64,000 bases of DNA from Cocos nucifera (Eukaryota > Streptophyta > Magnoliopsida > Arecales > Arecaceae), in assembly GCA_006176705.1 (NCBI GenBank), contig QRFJ01000382.1:310001-374000 (forward strand), written 5' to 3'. This document shows, one piece after another, positions 35,523-46,775 of the stretch; the first letter of the stretch is position 1; each line of letters opens with the position of its first letter. Made by a program: the position numbers and the translations under genes. A model generated the notes under the pieces. It saw nothing but the letters and a program-made list of their open reading frames with translations. It did no database searches and was not told where the DNA came from.

Positions 35523-36361
35523 TTATTTCGATCGCGCTTGTTTGGGGGAGATCGTAATCCTTCCGGTCTTGGCAGCTGGTGTTTTACTTCGGTGAGAATC
35601 TGGGTTCGAGGAGCGTTGAGGGGGGCATAGCGGCGGAACCTTCCGGGAGGAGGACTTCCTTCGCGCCTCTTTATCAGGGCGAGTTCGAGGAGTTCGGGCC
35701 CGCCTGCTTTCGTAGGGGGTCTGCGAGTGCAGCCGAAGCTTCACCCAGCTCTTCCTCGTCCGCCAGCCGGTCCTTTCTGACGAGCTCCTCATCTTTCAAT
35801 TTGAAGGCTTCTTCCGCACGGGCATATCTCTCTCAGCTCGAGCCAGCAAGTCGGCGAAGTCCCTGGGATACTTTTTTTCCAGAGAGAACAGCAAGTTATT
35901 TTTCTGAAGGCCGCCCTTAAGTGCGGCCATCGCGACAGACTGGTCCAGGTCCCGAACTTCCAATGCCGCGGCGTTAAATCGAGTGACGTAAGTCCGGATG
36001 GATTCCCCTTGCTTCTGCTTGACGCTCATCAGGGAATCTGAACCTCGGCTCGGTCGTCGGCTGCTGATGAAGTGGGCCGCGAACCGACTGCTCATCTGGT
36101 CGAAAGAGAAGATCGTGTTTGGGCTTCAACGCCGAGTACCAGTTCCTCGCTGCTCCCTTTAAGGTAGACGGGAAGGCTCGGCACAGCACGGCATCTGAAG
36201 CGCCTGTGAAGCAGCATCATGGCCCGGAAGGCCCCCAGGTGATCAACCGGATCAGAAGTTCCATCGTAGCTTTCCAGTTGAGGGAGCTCGAAGGTCGGTG
36301 GAACAGGTTCTTGCATGATTTTCTGGGAGAAAGGAGAGGTCTGCACAAACGTCATCACCAC
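35523..36361 (-). pseudogene. K gag
   Basis: Minus strand: LPQLESYDGTSDPVDHLGAF with RAMMLLH (36361-36092), then after a frame change RPSRGSDSLMSVKQKQGESI, TRFNAAALEVRDLDQSVAMA and DFADLLARAERDM (36095-35796), the Gag core of Tat-type gypsy elements. A basic, Arg/Ser-rich tail follows to 35523. The overlap of two frames near 36090 implies a frameshift or small deletion. No zinc knuckle was recognised. The upstream 36362-36960 region is the Pro/Arg-rich Gag N-terminal or leader. Confidence 0.85.
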
Positions 36362-36967
36362 GCCGAGGGGGGACGAAATTCTTCAATTCGCCGGTTCATT
36401 TCCAAGAGCCTTTCGAGGCCCAGCAGGTCCTCACGGTCTCTGATCTCCAAGATGCTTTCTGGTGAGATGGGCGCGAGGCTTCCACCCTTGAAGTCGACAT
36501 CCATGATCCGAACGAGGGCTCTCCCTCCTCCGCCTCCCCAATCTGGGGTATCGGACCGGTCGGGCTGCCCAGGCCGGTCGCTCTTGAACTGGATCATCCG
36601 ACTTCGGGGAGTCCCGCGTCCCAATGGTCGGGTTCTCTGGTGGCACTGGGACTTGTTGGTGCAGCACCGCCTGCACCGCCTTCGTGAGGACCGCGAACGT
36701 GCTGGATGAGCTGGTTGAACTGCTTCCGTATCCTACCTGCGGCTATAGGTGGACGGGGGCTGAGTCACCGGGGCCGGAGCAGGGATGGACGGACTCGGAG
36801 GGGATCGAGCCACGGAAGCCGTCGAGCGCCGCGTCGAAGCCCTTCTGGGGGGCATTTCCTCTTTCCAGAGAAGGAATTCTGAAGAGGGAGAAGAGAGATC
36901 CGGAGCAGGGGCGGAAAATCGTCGCCGAGCACTCCTTTAAGAACAAGGGAACCTCGAAGGTTCGGGC
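36362..36967 (-). other. K leader and Gag N-terminal region
   Basis: GC-rich and open in several frames on both strands because of composition. Low-complexity Arg/Pro/Ser translation fits the N-terminal part of Tat Gag. No separate gene is supported. Confidence 0.55.
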
Positions 36968-36985
36968 CCTTCCTCTAGCGCCAAT
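36968..36985 (-). other. K primer binding site
   Basis: Minus strand TTGGCGCTAGAGGAAGGG next to the 5' LTR, of the TGGCGC type seen in Tat-lineage elements; it differs from the Met-tRNA sites of the Copia copies. Confidence 0.75.
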
Positions 36986-36986
36986 T

Positions 36987-38212
36987 TGTTGGTGCAGAAA
37001 TCCATTGCCGTCGGAGGTCGCCGCAATCGAGGCCGCCGGGCGCTGCCGGGGACCTGCAAAACGAAGTCCCGACCGGAACCGGTGGGGTGGTGGCTCCGAC
37101 AGAACCCTCCGACGGTCAAGTTAGTTTCCGACCAACAGTAATGGAGTGCTCGGAATGAGTTCCGGAGCTTAGAGATGTGGAGGAGAGCTTAGAGAGTCAA
37201 GAGTCCAGAGAGCTTAGCCTTAGCGTGTCGGGAGGGTCCTTTATATAGTGGAGCTTGATGGTGACAACTGCAGCCGCGTGCTGGCGGGCCGCTCGAGGTT
37301 CGGCGGAGTCAGTCCCACTGGTGCCGTGTGCGGCGGATTGAGGGTGACAGCCATCGCCGCCTGGCAGTGGGTCGCTATCGCCCGCGGCAGACTGACCGAT
37401 GGTGCGGCGGACTGACTGATGGATGAAGGGTTGAAGGCCTTCGTCGTGTGCCCATTTCGGAGGAGTTCGGACTCCTGAAGAGGAAGATAGGAGGGAGTTC
37501 GGCTCCCATAGGCGTCTGGCAAGAGGTATGCAGCTAAGGCTCGTCCGCAGAAGAGTTCGGCTGCTGAGAAGCCGAAGCTCGGCCGTCTAGGGTTCGGCCG
37601 GCTGTTGGGCTTGGGCTGAGGCTTGGACACTTGAGAGTTCGGTAGGAGCTCGGTCGGCCGAAGTTTGATGAGGGCGACCGCTGAGGAGTTCGGCCCAGTG
37701 ATGACTGCTGAGGAGTTCGGGCTCCTAAGTGACGACTGCTGAGGAGTTCGGCCGCTGAGACGACTTCATCGAAAACTCGGCCGCTTGGAGTCGGCCCGAA
37801 GGAGCTCGGCCGCTGAGAGGACTTCATCGAAGCTCGGCCGCTTGGAGTCGGCCCGAAGGAGTTCGAGGAGGCCGCTGAGAGGACTTCATTGAAGCTCGGC
37901 CGCTTGGAGTCGGCCCGAAGGAGTTCGGCCGCTGAGAGGACTTCATTGAAGCTCGGCCGCTTGGAGTCCAAGGAGCTCGGCCCTCAGGAAGTTCGGCTGG
38001 CGGTGGGAGTTCGGCCCGGAGCCTGGCGCTGGGGAGTTCGGCAGCTAGGTAGTTCGGCCCGGACCTTGGCGCAGGGGAGTTCGGCCTCTAGGCAGTTCGG
38101 CCGTGATAGGGGCTCGGCCTAGCGCCTGGCGCTATAGCTCTTCAGCGGCTACTGGTTACATTGGGCTGAGCGTCGGGTCGGGCTTCGACAGGAGCGGGAT
38201 TTATCCCCAACA
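36987..38212 (-). repeat. K 5' LTR (right)
   Basis: 1226 bases, almost identical to 32289-33511, followed by GGGTC. Confidence 0.95.
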
Positions 38213-38717
38213 GGGTCCATTGGTTTAATAATCATTAGAGGTTCAAAGACCTGGTGCTTATTGACTAATTGAATTATCATTCATAATATGATAATTTGAT
38301 CGTGTCTTTCAAATGGTGGTTAGATTGGCCGACCAAAGTTGGGCCTGATCATTTGTTGGTCTGATGCACTAAATGTGGTCATGTTGATGGTTGGACCTAA
38401 CTGGATCTTTTTAGTAGAAGTTAAAGCCTATTGATTAGATTTTTAGGGCAAAAATTAAATTACTAGAAGTTGTTTGGTGAAACAATTGGTTATGAACCTA
38501 CTCATAGGTGTACATAGGTTGACCAACCAAAGTTGGACTCATATGTAGTTTATGTAGATTCTAATATTCACTAAGGAATTAGGGATAATTCCTCGAATTG
38601 GACGTAGAGGCTATCGATTCATGCAAAATAGTGGAAGAACCATTAGACTAAAGTCCAAGTCTTTGGAGTAAATAATTCATACACTAATTAGGTCTATGAT
38701 TTTTCTTTTGTGCAGAC
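38213..38717 (+). other. B leader, right part (after K)
   Basis: Non-coding; matches D 58415-58917 up to the gag ATG. Confidence 0.85.
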
Positions 38718-39290
38718 ATGGCCACTACTCTATCGCTCCAATCATTGTTGGACAATAAGAAACTCATGGAATCTAACTTTGATAGCTGGTATTGAAAGTT
38801 GAAGATCATCCTGGAGCATGAATGGATCTTATATGTACTAATTGATTCAGCACCTGAGAAGCCAGCCCCGAATGCTATTAAGACGATGAGAGATACTTAC
38901 CAGAAGTGGCTCAATGACCACATCACCGTTCAATGCATTATGTTGGTGGCAATGAATGATGAGTTTAGCCCTAGGTTTGAAAATGCCCAATCTGAGGAGA
39001 TGCTTCAAATGTTGAAAGACTCTTTTGGCACGCTTGATGACATTGAAAGGCATAAGACTAGTTGTGCCATTTTCAATGCTCGTATGAGGGACGGGGTGTC
39101 AGTCACTGATCACGTATTATACATGATCGAGATGATTGAATGTTTGAGTAAGCTGGATTTTCTCCTACATGAGCAGCTCGGCAAGGATGCGATCCTAAAT
39201 TCATTGTCCAAGTCCTTCCTCCATTTTCTTACTCATTTTAGAATGACAAAGTTTGCTGTGAACTACCATGGGTTATTAGGGTTGCTGTAG
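38718..39290 (+). pseudogene. B gag
   Basis: Starts at ATG 38718 (MATTLSLQSLLDNKKL), same place as D. Codon 26 is TGA (38793-38795) in FDSWY*KLKI. The frame is then open for about 165 codons: Copia UBN2-type Gag with LEHEWILYVLID, MLQMLKDSFGTLDDIERHKT, FHARMRDG-like and MIEMIECLSKLDF segments. Ends at a stop in the GLL region; a Lys-rich tail follows in other frames. Confidence 0.88.
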
Positions 39291-39760
39291 AACTTTAAGA
39301 AGGATCATCGCTCCAAAAGGGTTCAGTGAATGTTGTGAGAGGGTCTTCTTCTGGTCGATCCTTTAAGAAAGGAAAGAAGAATAAGAAGAAGAATAATAAG
39401 AAGATGTAGTCACATGCTGGAACGTCTACATAGGGTCAAACCAAAAAGTACAAGCCTGATTAGAGCCACGTGGAGTGCTTTTTTTATAAGAAGCAGGGGC
39501 ATTGGAAGAGAAACTATCCTCAATATATTGGCACCTTGGACCCGAACAGGCCAAGGAGGAAGCAAGTAGTTGCCGCACAAGATAATTATGTGATAGCACT
39601 TTGCAACTTCTCAATTTGTGATACTACTGCCTGGGTATTAGATATCGGAAGCCCTTATCATATTTATAATTCGATGCAGGGTTTACAGGTCAGTAGGAGA
39701 TTTGGTAAAGGAAAGAGATTCCTGAACGTTGGAGATAGAAGATAAGTTCTAGTTCTAGCT
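39291..39760 (+). pseudogene. B Gag tail, zinc knuckle and protease
   Basis: A Lys-rich stretch with stops, then 39470-39745 open: CFFYKKQGHWKRNY is a zinc knuckle with two of its Cys changed to Tyr. Protease motif AWVLDIGSPYHIYNSMQGLQ has Asp but Ile where Thr is expected, so it is probably inactive. Confidence 0.85.
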
Positions 39761-39989
39761 TTAAGAACATGAATCTTATAATCAATTATCATAGAGTTGT
39801 TCTTAGTGATTGTCATTTTTGTCTAAGGTTTTTATTGAATATAATTTTTATAGGCCTTTTGGCCAAGAACAGTTATTAATTTTAATAAAAGCAAATTTTT
39901 GTGATATCATTTTGAATGGTATTATAGTTTGTGTTGGATAATTGAATAATGGAATTTATCTATTATCATAATCTATTAAATAATCCAAA

Positions 39990-40120
39990 CCTTCGATAAA
40001 TGTCCTAGAATAAACAAAGTGTCAAATGTCTACCTTTGGCATTGTAGGCTAGGTCACATCAATAAAAATAGAATAAATAGGTTGGCTCAAGAAGGAATTC
40101 TTGAGATCAGTGATTACAAA
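39990..40120 (+). pseudogene. B GAG-pre-integrase, left part
   Basis: Readable as a WHC-RLGHINKNRINRLAQEG segment with the His pair of the HHCC finger, ending just before H inserted. D has the intact sequence at 60220-60310. The 39761-39989 stretch is a decayed spacer to the protease. Confidence 0.82.
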
Positions 40121-40378
40121 TGAAGGAAAATCCTGATTTCCCGATCCAGATTCGTTCAGATCTGATCAGATCAAGAGATATATTTCAAAAGTTTTTCTCT
40201 TTGATCTGTATCAAATCTGGAATATTTCAGATCTAATTTTTATTATTTTAATAAATAAAATAAAATAAGAATAAATTAAATCAAATTTAATTTATCCGAT
40301 ATGGGTAATCCAAATACCCGTTGATGATCCTGTATGCAGCGAAAGGTTCTGGATCTAGCCACGCTAGCGCTTGGCCTC
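40121..40378 (-). repeat. H 3' LTR, first 258 bases before the gap
   Basis: Matches 42770-43028. Confidence 0.92.
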
Positions 40379-40388
40379 NNNNNNNNNN
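40379..40388. other. Assembly gap (10 N)
   Basis: Ten unknown bases join LTR sequence to the middle of gag, a junction no intact element has. By comparison with El1 about 5.4 kb is absent. Confidence 0.95.
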
Positions 40389-40900
40389 AAGGAATTTTGA
40401 AGTTTATGCATGTGTAATTCATGATGAATTGCCGTATGCATCAGTCATGGATTGCCCAAATAATATCATTCTGCAGGTCCAAGTCTAACTCACACCTAAC
40501 TTCTCAAGCTCTTCTATGTCCTTGATCATTGTCAGACAGTGATCTTGGACTGACTGTCCATCATGCATCTTAGCCTTAAAAAATCATTTCGTGACTTGAT
40601 ACTTAGCTGTGCGACTCTGTTCACCAACATGTGGCGAGCAGTCGCTATATCCATGTTGGCACTGGAGCTCATCAGACATCGAGCCCAACATGTAATATCT
40701 AGCCTTATTATCTTCATCTATCCATTTCTCCAGAGATGCTCTCTGTTCAATAGATGGACGGGTTGGTAAGGTGGGAGGGTCCTGATCCAAAATATGGGTT
40801 AACTTCTCAGAACCCAAAATAATTTTGTAGTTCCTGAGCCAATCTTTATAATTAGATCCGGTCAGTCTATGTGTGTCCAGGATACGTGCCAATGGTGGAT
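40389..40900 (-). pseudogene. H gag fragment
   Basis: Minus strand: ILDTHRLTGSNYKDWLRNYK, DQDPPTLPTRPSIEQRA and KWIDEDNKARYYMLGSMSDE in an open stretch (40892-40584). This is homologous to El1 gag, followed by broken segments to the gap. The capsid middle and everything downstream are lost in the gap. Confidence 0.88.
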
Positions 40901-42755
40901 GCAGACATTTTCTTGTAGAGAGTCAAAGATTCTAGTTAGATACTGTAATTATGACTTGACCAATTTGTTTAAAAATTTATTTTTAAATAAAATTAGCTTC
41001 CACTATTTTCTTGGATCCCTACACTCCCTCTGTAGAGATGTGAAAATATCCATGATTAATGATTTCTAGTGGGTGGTGCGGTCTCACCAACTGACTCATC
41101 ACCTCACCTAACAATTATTGGTGATGGGTTAGCCAATGAGTGAACAACTCTGTTCAATGATTCGCTAATCAAGGCACCTAAACTGTCTCTAATTCATGAA
41201 TCTCACCGTATATTCAAAATATTGATCCACCCTTAGTTAAGTCAGACCCACCATTTGCATAGAACTGGGTTCCTAATTGAGTTCTCACCGTATCAAAATA
41301 TTGAGTCCAATTATCCTCCAGCCCATAGCATCTAATGCCTAATAGACATGGTTGCATCTTCCCAGTGCAACTGAAGCCACTGTATCCAACCGAGAACAAT
41401 CAACCCTGGGAGGGCCCGCACGTCTACAATGGCGGAAGACCTCAAACTTAATCTTTTCTTAGGGAGAATTGATTCAGGTCTCATTAAACTAGACTTGTCA
41501 TAGTCATAACAATTATGACTAACCTAGTGGCATGTGTTAGCTCGGATTATTGACCACCTTAGATCAGAACTATGTCAATAGATATGGCCAAGTAAGTGAG
41601 ACTGGTGGAAGGAATATGCCAATAACTCGTACAAAAATGCATTCAGGTTGAGTAGCTTCCAATTAAAAACCAGTCGGTCGTATGTGCCAAACTTATCTTA
41701 GACAACAAATTGTTAAGTCAGAAACCAATTGGGTTAGCCTACAACCAGACTCTTAACCTCTAAGCCTAATTAGGTCTTGCTTGATCGTGACTTTGATCTT
41801 GACCCAGACTTAATCCTATTAGGCCAGTCAATTTAAGCATTATTGATCACATCTAACAACTCTTGATTCGTTGATCAACGCTTAGACCTAATTGGAGCTA
41901 CCCAAGCCCGAACCCAGTATTATGAATATGTCTTAGATCTGAAATTTCAATTTTAGACCTAATTGATATTTTATAATCTAATTTTTAATTAAGTAGGGTT
42001 CATAAACAAAATATGACAAATAAAATCCTAGGATTTCAGGATCTAGGTTTTTGCAGAAAGTAAGTTTTGGATTTCTGATTAAGGACGAACACGCAGCACC
42101 CCTACACATCATAAGAACACCCCATCGAATGGAAAGAGAGGGCTTTTAAACCCTTCTTTATTCTTATGACCGGACGGCCAAGAGGAACGCCTTAATCAGG
42201 AACATGCAATACTACAACACAGTTTTAGATCTATGTCATATATCTCATATATAAATCAGATCTAATCATGGCATATTTTACGTACATCTCATGTATCGAA
42301 TCATGCATATTTTCAGATCTAAATTATCTCACAATAATCTAAAAAATTAGATTTAAATTAATCTAATCAAAATAAATTCTAATTTAGACAACTATGTAGA
42401 ACTATTCTACAACTAGTCTAGACATGCATCAATCATATCTCATATGATATTTAAAATTAAATAATTTTTATTTACTATTTTCTATATGTTATTATAACTA
42501 TTATAATATCAAAAAATAGTAAATAAATAGATCTAAAATATGATTTAATCAGATTAAATCAAAAACATGCAAGACTATTCTATAGAACTATTCTATTTTA
42601 GAACTAGTCATGCATATTTTCTAATCTTAGATCCAAATCATTTAATTTTAAATTTTCTGATTTTAGATCTGATCACATCTCATGTGATATCTAAAATTAT
42701 TTATTTTCTAATTAAAATAAATTTAAAATCATATCTAAACACTTTTAGAACCTTG
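40901..42755 (-). other. H leader
   Basis: About 1.85 kb, non-coding, homologous to El1 6265-8007. Carries leader module I at 42093-42143. Confidence 0.8.
42093..42143 (-). promoter_or_regulatory. Conserved leader motif (module I), H copy
   Basis: Minus strand GCCCTCTC, spacer, then TTATGATGTGTAGGGGTGC, as in El1. Confidence 0.6.
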
Positions 42756-42767
42756 GCTCTGATACCA
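42756..42767 (-). other. H primer binding site
   Basis: Minus strand TGGTATCAGAGC, exact initiator-Met match. Confidence 0.95.
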
Positions 42768-42769
42768 GT

Positions 42770-45045
42770 TGAAGGGAAATCCTGATTTCCTAGTCTAGGT
42801 TCGTTCAAATCTGATCAGATCAAGAGATATATTTCAAAAGTTTTTTTCTTTGATCTATATCAAATCTGAGATGTTTTATATCTAATTCTTATTATTTTAA
42901 TAAATAAAATAAAATAATAATAAATTAAATTAAATTTAATTTACCTGATAAGGGTAATCCAATTACCCGTTGATGATCCTGTATGCAGTGGAAGGTTCTG
43001 GATCTAGCCATGCTAGCGCCTGGCCTCTACCGATATCCACTTGGGCTGGATCTGGAGATCCTCTTCTTCTCTATCACATCTCCAAAAATTAGATCTAGAT
43101 CTGATATGGAGGATCTTCAAAACTCCTTTTGGAAATCAGCAGTCGTCCTTTGCAGCAGCGCAGCCTTCTAGCTTTAACTCACCTTTCTTTGATCTGGATT
43201 GCACCAACCAAGGTCCAAAACTCCTTTTGGACATAGAGAGGAAGGGGAGAAGGTGGGTTTGGCATTGAGGAAGAGAGGAGAGGCAGCCTTGGGGCGTGGG
43301 GAATTATGATTCAATCATCTCTAATCATAATCTGAGTTGGGCGCAGCGTCTTATTTATAGACTGACTGTGATCCAAATTCTCTTCTTCCCAACCAATCAT
43401 AATCCTTTGTGAAATCAGATCTAAATTTGATTGGTGGAAATAGAGTCTCTTGGATTCCTCCTTAGAGGACGCCTAAGACCAGTCAAAGTTGGTTCTTAGA
43501 AGAACTCTAATTGGAATCCAAAAAGGAGATGGAGTCCTTGTCCAACAAGGACTCCTAGGCGCCTCCAACTTGGGCACACGCCTAGGGTGGCATGCGCCCT
43601 CTTTCTTGCCAGGTTTTGGTAGGGGGACAAGCCCCCACCAGCTCTCCAATAGGTGCGTGACATGTGGTCAAAAGTCAAAGTGTCAATGGTCAATGTTTGA
43701 CCAGTCAAAGGTAGACTTTTGACCAAAGTCAAAGAACAAGAAATGGCAGGTGATAAAAAATGGTAGATAATGTCGTACAAAATAAGACAACCTTTTCTAA
43801 CTTGGACAACCTCTAGTCAGACCATATGAAGGCCTCTAATTGAGCACAAACTTCTTTGGCTCAGACAAGACAACTTATTTATGATAGCAAAAGAAGAACG
43901 TTAGGTTCAATCGAGTGCTAGCACGATTTTCTTGAACCTAATTGAATCTCATTCAGATCAATTGAACTAGATCAGTTCAATTGATGATCACCAGATTCAA
44001 ACCCTTGTTTGTGTGACCCAGTTAGGTTCAGTTTTGTATGGTAATGGGATATGTCATGATCTCTATCATCGACATCATCGAAACTTTTTTCGATGGATCA
44101 GAACTCTTCTAATTCGAACAGCTAGAATGATCGATCATCTAAATCATTCTAATTGCTCCCAAAATCCATCTGTGACACCTAGCAGTATATGGTGGCAACC
44201 CATCAGAGCTGAATGTGAACCTCTTGGTGTAGCTACCTGTGTGATTAAGTTCTTCTAGCTTGAGCCCCGATCATATTAGGGTTAAAGTAAACTCGTCAAA
44301 CCCTAGTCTCTGTCATATGATGTAATCATTCAATTCGAGTCCGATGTGAAAATCTAAATAGAAACTCTTTCTATTATTTCATTCTACCATGGTCATGAAC
44401 TTCTGGACTTGATTCTTATGATTATCATAGGGCTGCTCCTCTACCATCGAGGTAGATAGATTCCATCTTGATGCCATTCAGTTCCTACAATGAACATGCT
44501 ATAGCCACCATACACCTCAGGGTTCCATATGGCTAGGAGATCGAGTAATGGTGTAGTCAAACTATAACATCCTCAAGGTGAACTGCCGATGCACCTCAGA
44601 TCAAAGAACCAGACAGACTACTGTAGCATCGAGTCAGTCATTGACGAGAAGGTAGACTCCCTAATGACTACTCGAGGTGGTCACGCTCAGTGCCGTCGTT
44701 CTCTAACGAGTATCTGTACTCTCACTTCGGTGTCTCCACACCGTAGACTCAAGACTCATCTACTAAAGAGAAGCAATTGTACACCAACCTTCTAGATCAA
44801 TCACCATCCTCGTGATGATCCTATGGTCGGGAGTATTTTATGAGTTAACAATGATTATTCATGTCTTAAATTTTCAACTCTTGAAAATATGAATTATCAT
44901 TACCATTAACTCAAAGGATGTATCACAAACATATGTGATAGAAAATAACCCATTTTATTCATTATAGTCAAAATTATAATTTTTCCCCTAGAAGTGTATT
45001 ACAAGTGTCAGCCAATTCTGGCTTCTAGGGCACATATATCTAACA
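42770..45045 (-). repeat. H 5' LTR
   Basis: 2276 bases, nearly the reverse complement of the solo LTR at 21665-23956. TATA box CTATAAATAAG near 43351-43360. Ends in CTAACA. Confidence 0.95.
43351..43360 (-). promoter_or_regulatory. TATA box of H LTR
   Basis: Minus strand CTATAAATAA, same as in the solo LTR. Confidence 0.55.
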
Positions 45046-46067
45046 GTAAATCACTTTCGACTTATGAGTCCTATCTTCTTGAAAAAATGACCAAGTCATC
45101 TTTTATTAGAAAGGATGAACGAGCCAGTAAACTCCTGGGTCCAGTATATACTGATGTATGTGGACCCATGAGTACAAATGCTAGAGGTGGATATTTCTAC
45201 TTCATAACCTTCATAGATGACCTATCGAGGTATGGATATGTCTATTTAATGAAGCATAAGTCAGAGTCGTTTAAAATGTTCAAACTATTCCATAATTAGG
45301 TAGAAAAATAAATTAGGATGAGTATTAAAACTCTTCGATCTGATCGAGGAGGTGAGTACCTTTCTAGTGAATATTTGATATATCTTGAGGAGAATGGGAT
45401 TTTCTTCTAATAGACTTCTCCTGGAACACCACAGCATAATGGTATGTCCGAAAGAAGGAATCGAATTCTGTTGAATATGGTTTGATCCATGATGGAATTT
45501 GTTGGTCTGCCTATCTTCTTGTGGGGATATGCACTCGAGTTAGCTTGTTAAATTTTGAATAGCGTGCTGAGTAAGTTTGTTTCTAAAATGCCATTTGAGA
45601 TGTGGACAGGGCGTAAGCCAGTACTCTCATACCATAGGATTTGGGGGTGTCTGGCTTATATCAAATGTTTAGTAATGGACAAGCTTGGACCTAGGTTTGA
45701 CAAGTGTAGCTTTATAGGATATCCGAAAGAGACCAAAGGATATTACTTCTACCTAGTTGATGAGCAGAAAGTATTTATCAACCTTAAGGCAGTCTTTTTA
45801 GAAAAGAAGTTCCTTGGTGAAGGAAATAATACCTCTAAGGTCGAGCTTGAAGAAGTTTGATAGGTGAAAGAATCGATACAAGTAGCTGAAACTGAACTAG
45901 ATTTGATTCGATTAGACTCAAAGCTTACTGAACCTACACCCTTAAGGCGATCTAGTAGAGTACCACATCAGCCGAACAAATACTATGATTTCTTGATCCG
46001 AGATGGTGATCCTATCAAACTCGATGAGAATGACAAGAATTTGATTACCTACATGGATGCAATGTAG
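45046..46067 (+). pseudogene. B integrase
   Basis: Resumes after H in the zinc-finger end (TYESYLLEKMTKSSF). YTDVCGPMSTNARGGY has the first Asp, LRSDRGGEYLSSEY the second, TPQHNGMSERRN the Glu; FIDDLSRYGYVYLMKHK lies between. The C-terminal domain at 45555-46067 has WGCLAYIK, SFIGYPKETKGYYFYL and LRRSSRVPHQPNKYYDFLI. Stops at several points (45297, near 45410, 45860). Confidence 0.9.
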
Positions 46068-46775
46068 AGATCCGACTCTGAAAAATGGTTTGAGGCGATG
46101 AGATCCGAAATAGAATTCATGAAGATCAACGATGTATGGACATTGGTTGACCCACCTGAAGGGGTAAAATCCATAGGATGTAAGTGGATCTTCAAAAGAA
46201 AAAGGGAGTGTAGATGAAAAGGTGGAGATCTATAAAGTCCATCTGGTTGTCAAGATGTATCATCAACGTTATGGTATTAACTATGATGAGATATTTTTTT
46301 CATGGCAATGCTCATGTCCATTCAGATCGTGCTTGTGATAGCTTCACATCTGGATGATGAAATCTGACAAATGAATGTGAAATAGCTTTCCTAAATAGAG
46401 AGCTGGTTGAAGAGGTGTATATGATACAACTTGAAGATTTCACATCCATAGATGAGTCTAAGATGTGCAAACTTCAAAGATCCATTTATGGACTGAAGCA
46501 GGCATCTTAGAGTTGGATCATATATTTTGATAGGACGATCAAAATGTATGGTTTCGTTAAGAATGAAGAAGAGCCCTACATATATAAGTGGGCTAATGGT
46601 CCAGCAATTATATTCCTCATTTTGTATGTGGATAATATTCTCTTAATCGAGAATGATGTCCCTACATTATAAGAAATAAAGATCTGGCTATCATCACAGC
46701 TCTCCATGAAGGATTTGGAAGAAGCTTCCTATATCCTTAGGATAAAGATCTATAGAAATAGATCTAAAAAATTGC
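46068..46775 (+). pseudogene. B reverse transcriptase
   Basis: VWTLVDPPEGVKSIGCKWIF, then a frameshift; later KLQRSIYGLKQAS and CKW-type segments in other frames. The active site at 46624-46635 reads YVDN; the second Asp is lost. Several frameshifts and stops, so the enzyme is dead. D gives the better copy. Confidence 0.88.

Larger units (their letters stand above)
32289..38212 (-). mobile_element. K: gag-only, GC-rich Ty3/gypsy element (Tat/Retand-like)
   Basis: LTRs 32289-33511 and 36987-38212, flanked by exact GGGTC duplications (32284-32288, 38213-38217). The empty site in D reads GAGTCCATCAG near 58415. Minus strand: primer site TTGGCGCTAGAGGA next to the right LTR, gag, a 1.3 kb hairpin array, a G-rich polypurine tract. 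No protease, RT, RNase H or integrase is present in 3.5 kb of internal DNA, so it needs proteins from a related element. Six differences in the first 195 LTR bases, mostly at CpG, and far higher CpG content than its surroundings make it the youngest element here. Confidence 0.93.
40121..45045 (-). mobile_element. H: Copia element of the El1 family with an assembly gap
   Basis: Minus strand. Left LTR fragment (40121-40378), ten N, then gag, leader, primer site and complete right LTR (42770-45045). Compared with El1, the sequence from about El1 position 260 to 5701 is missing at the gap. Inserted in B: flanks ACAAA and GTAAA are both derivable from the GTGAA still seen in D at 60308, so the duplication has decayed. 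Confidence 0.9.

Noticed and set aside
35180..37124. Long plus-strand frames (up to 196 codons) in K
   Set aside because: They are shadows of GC-rich Gag sequence on the minus strand and have no recognisable motifs.
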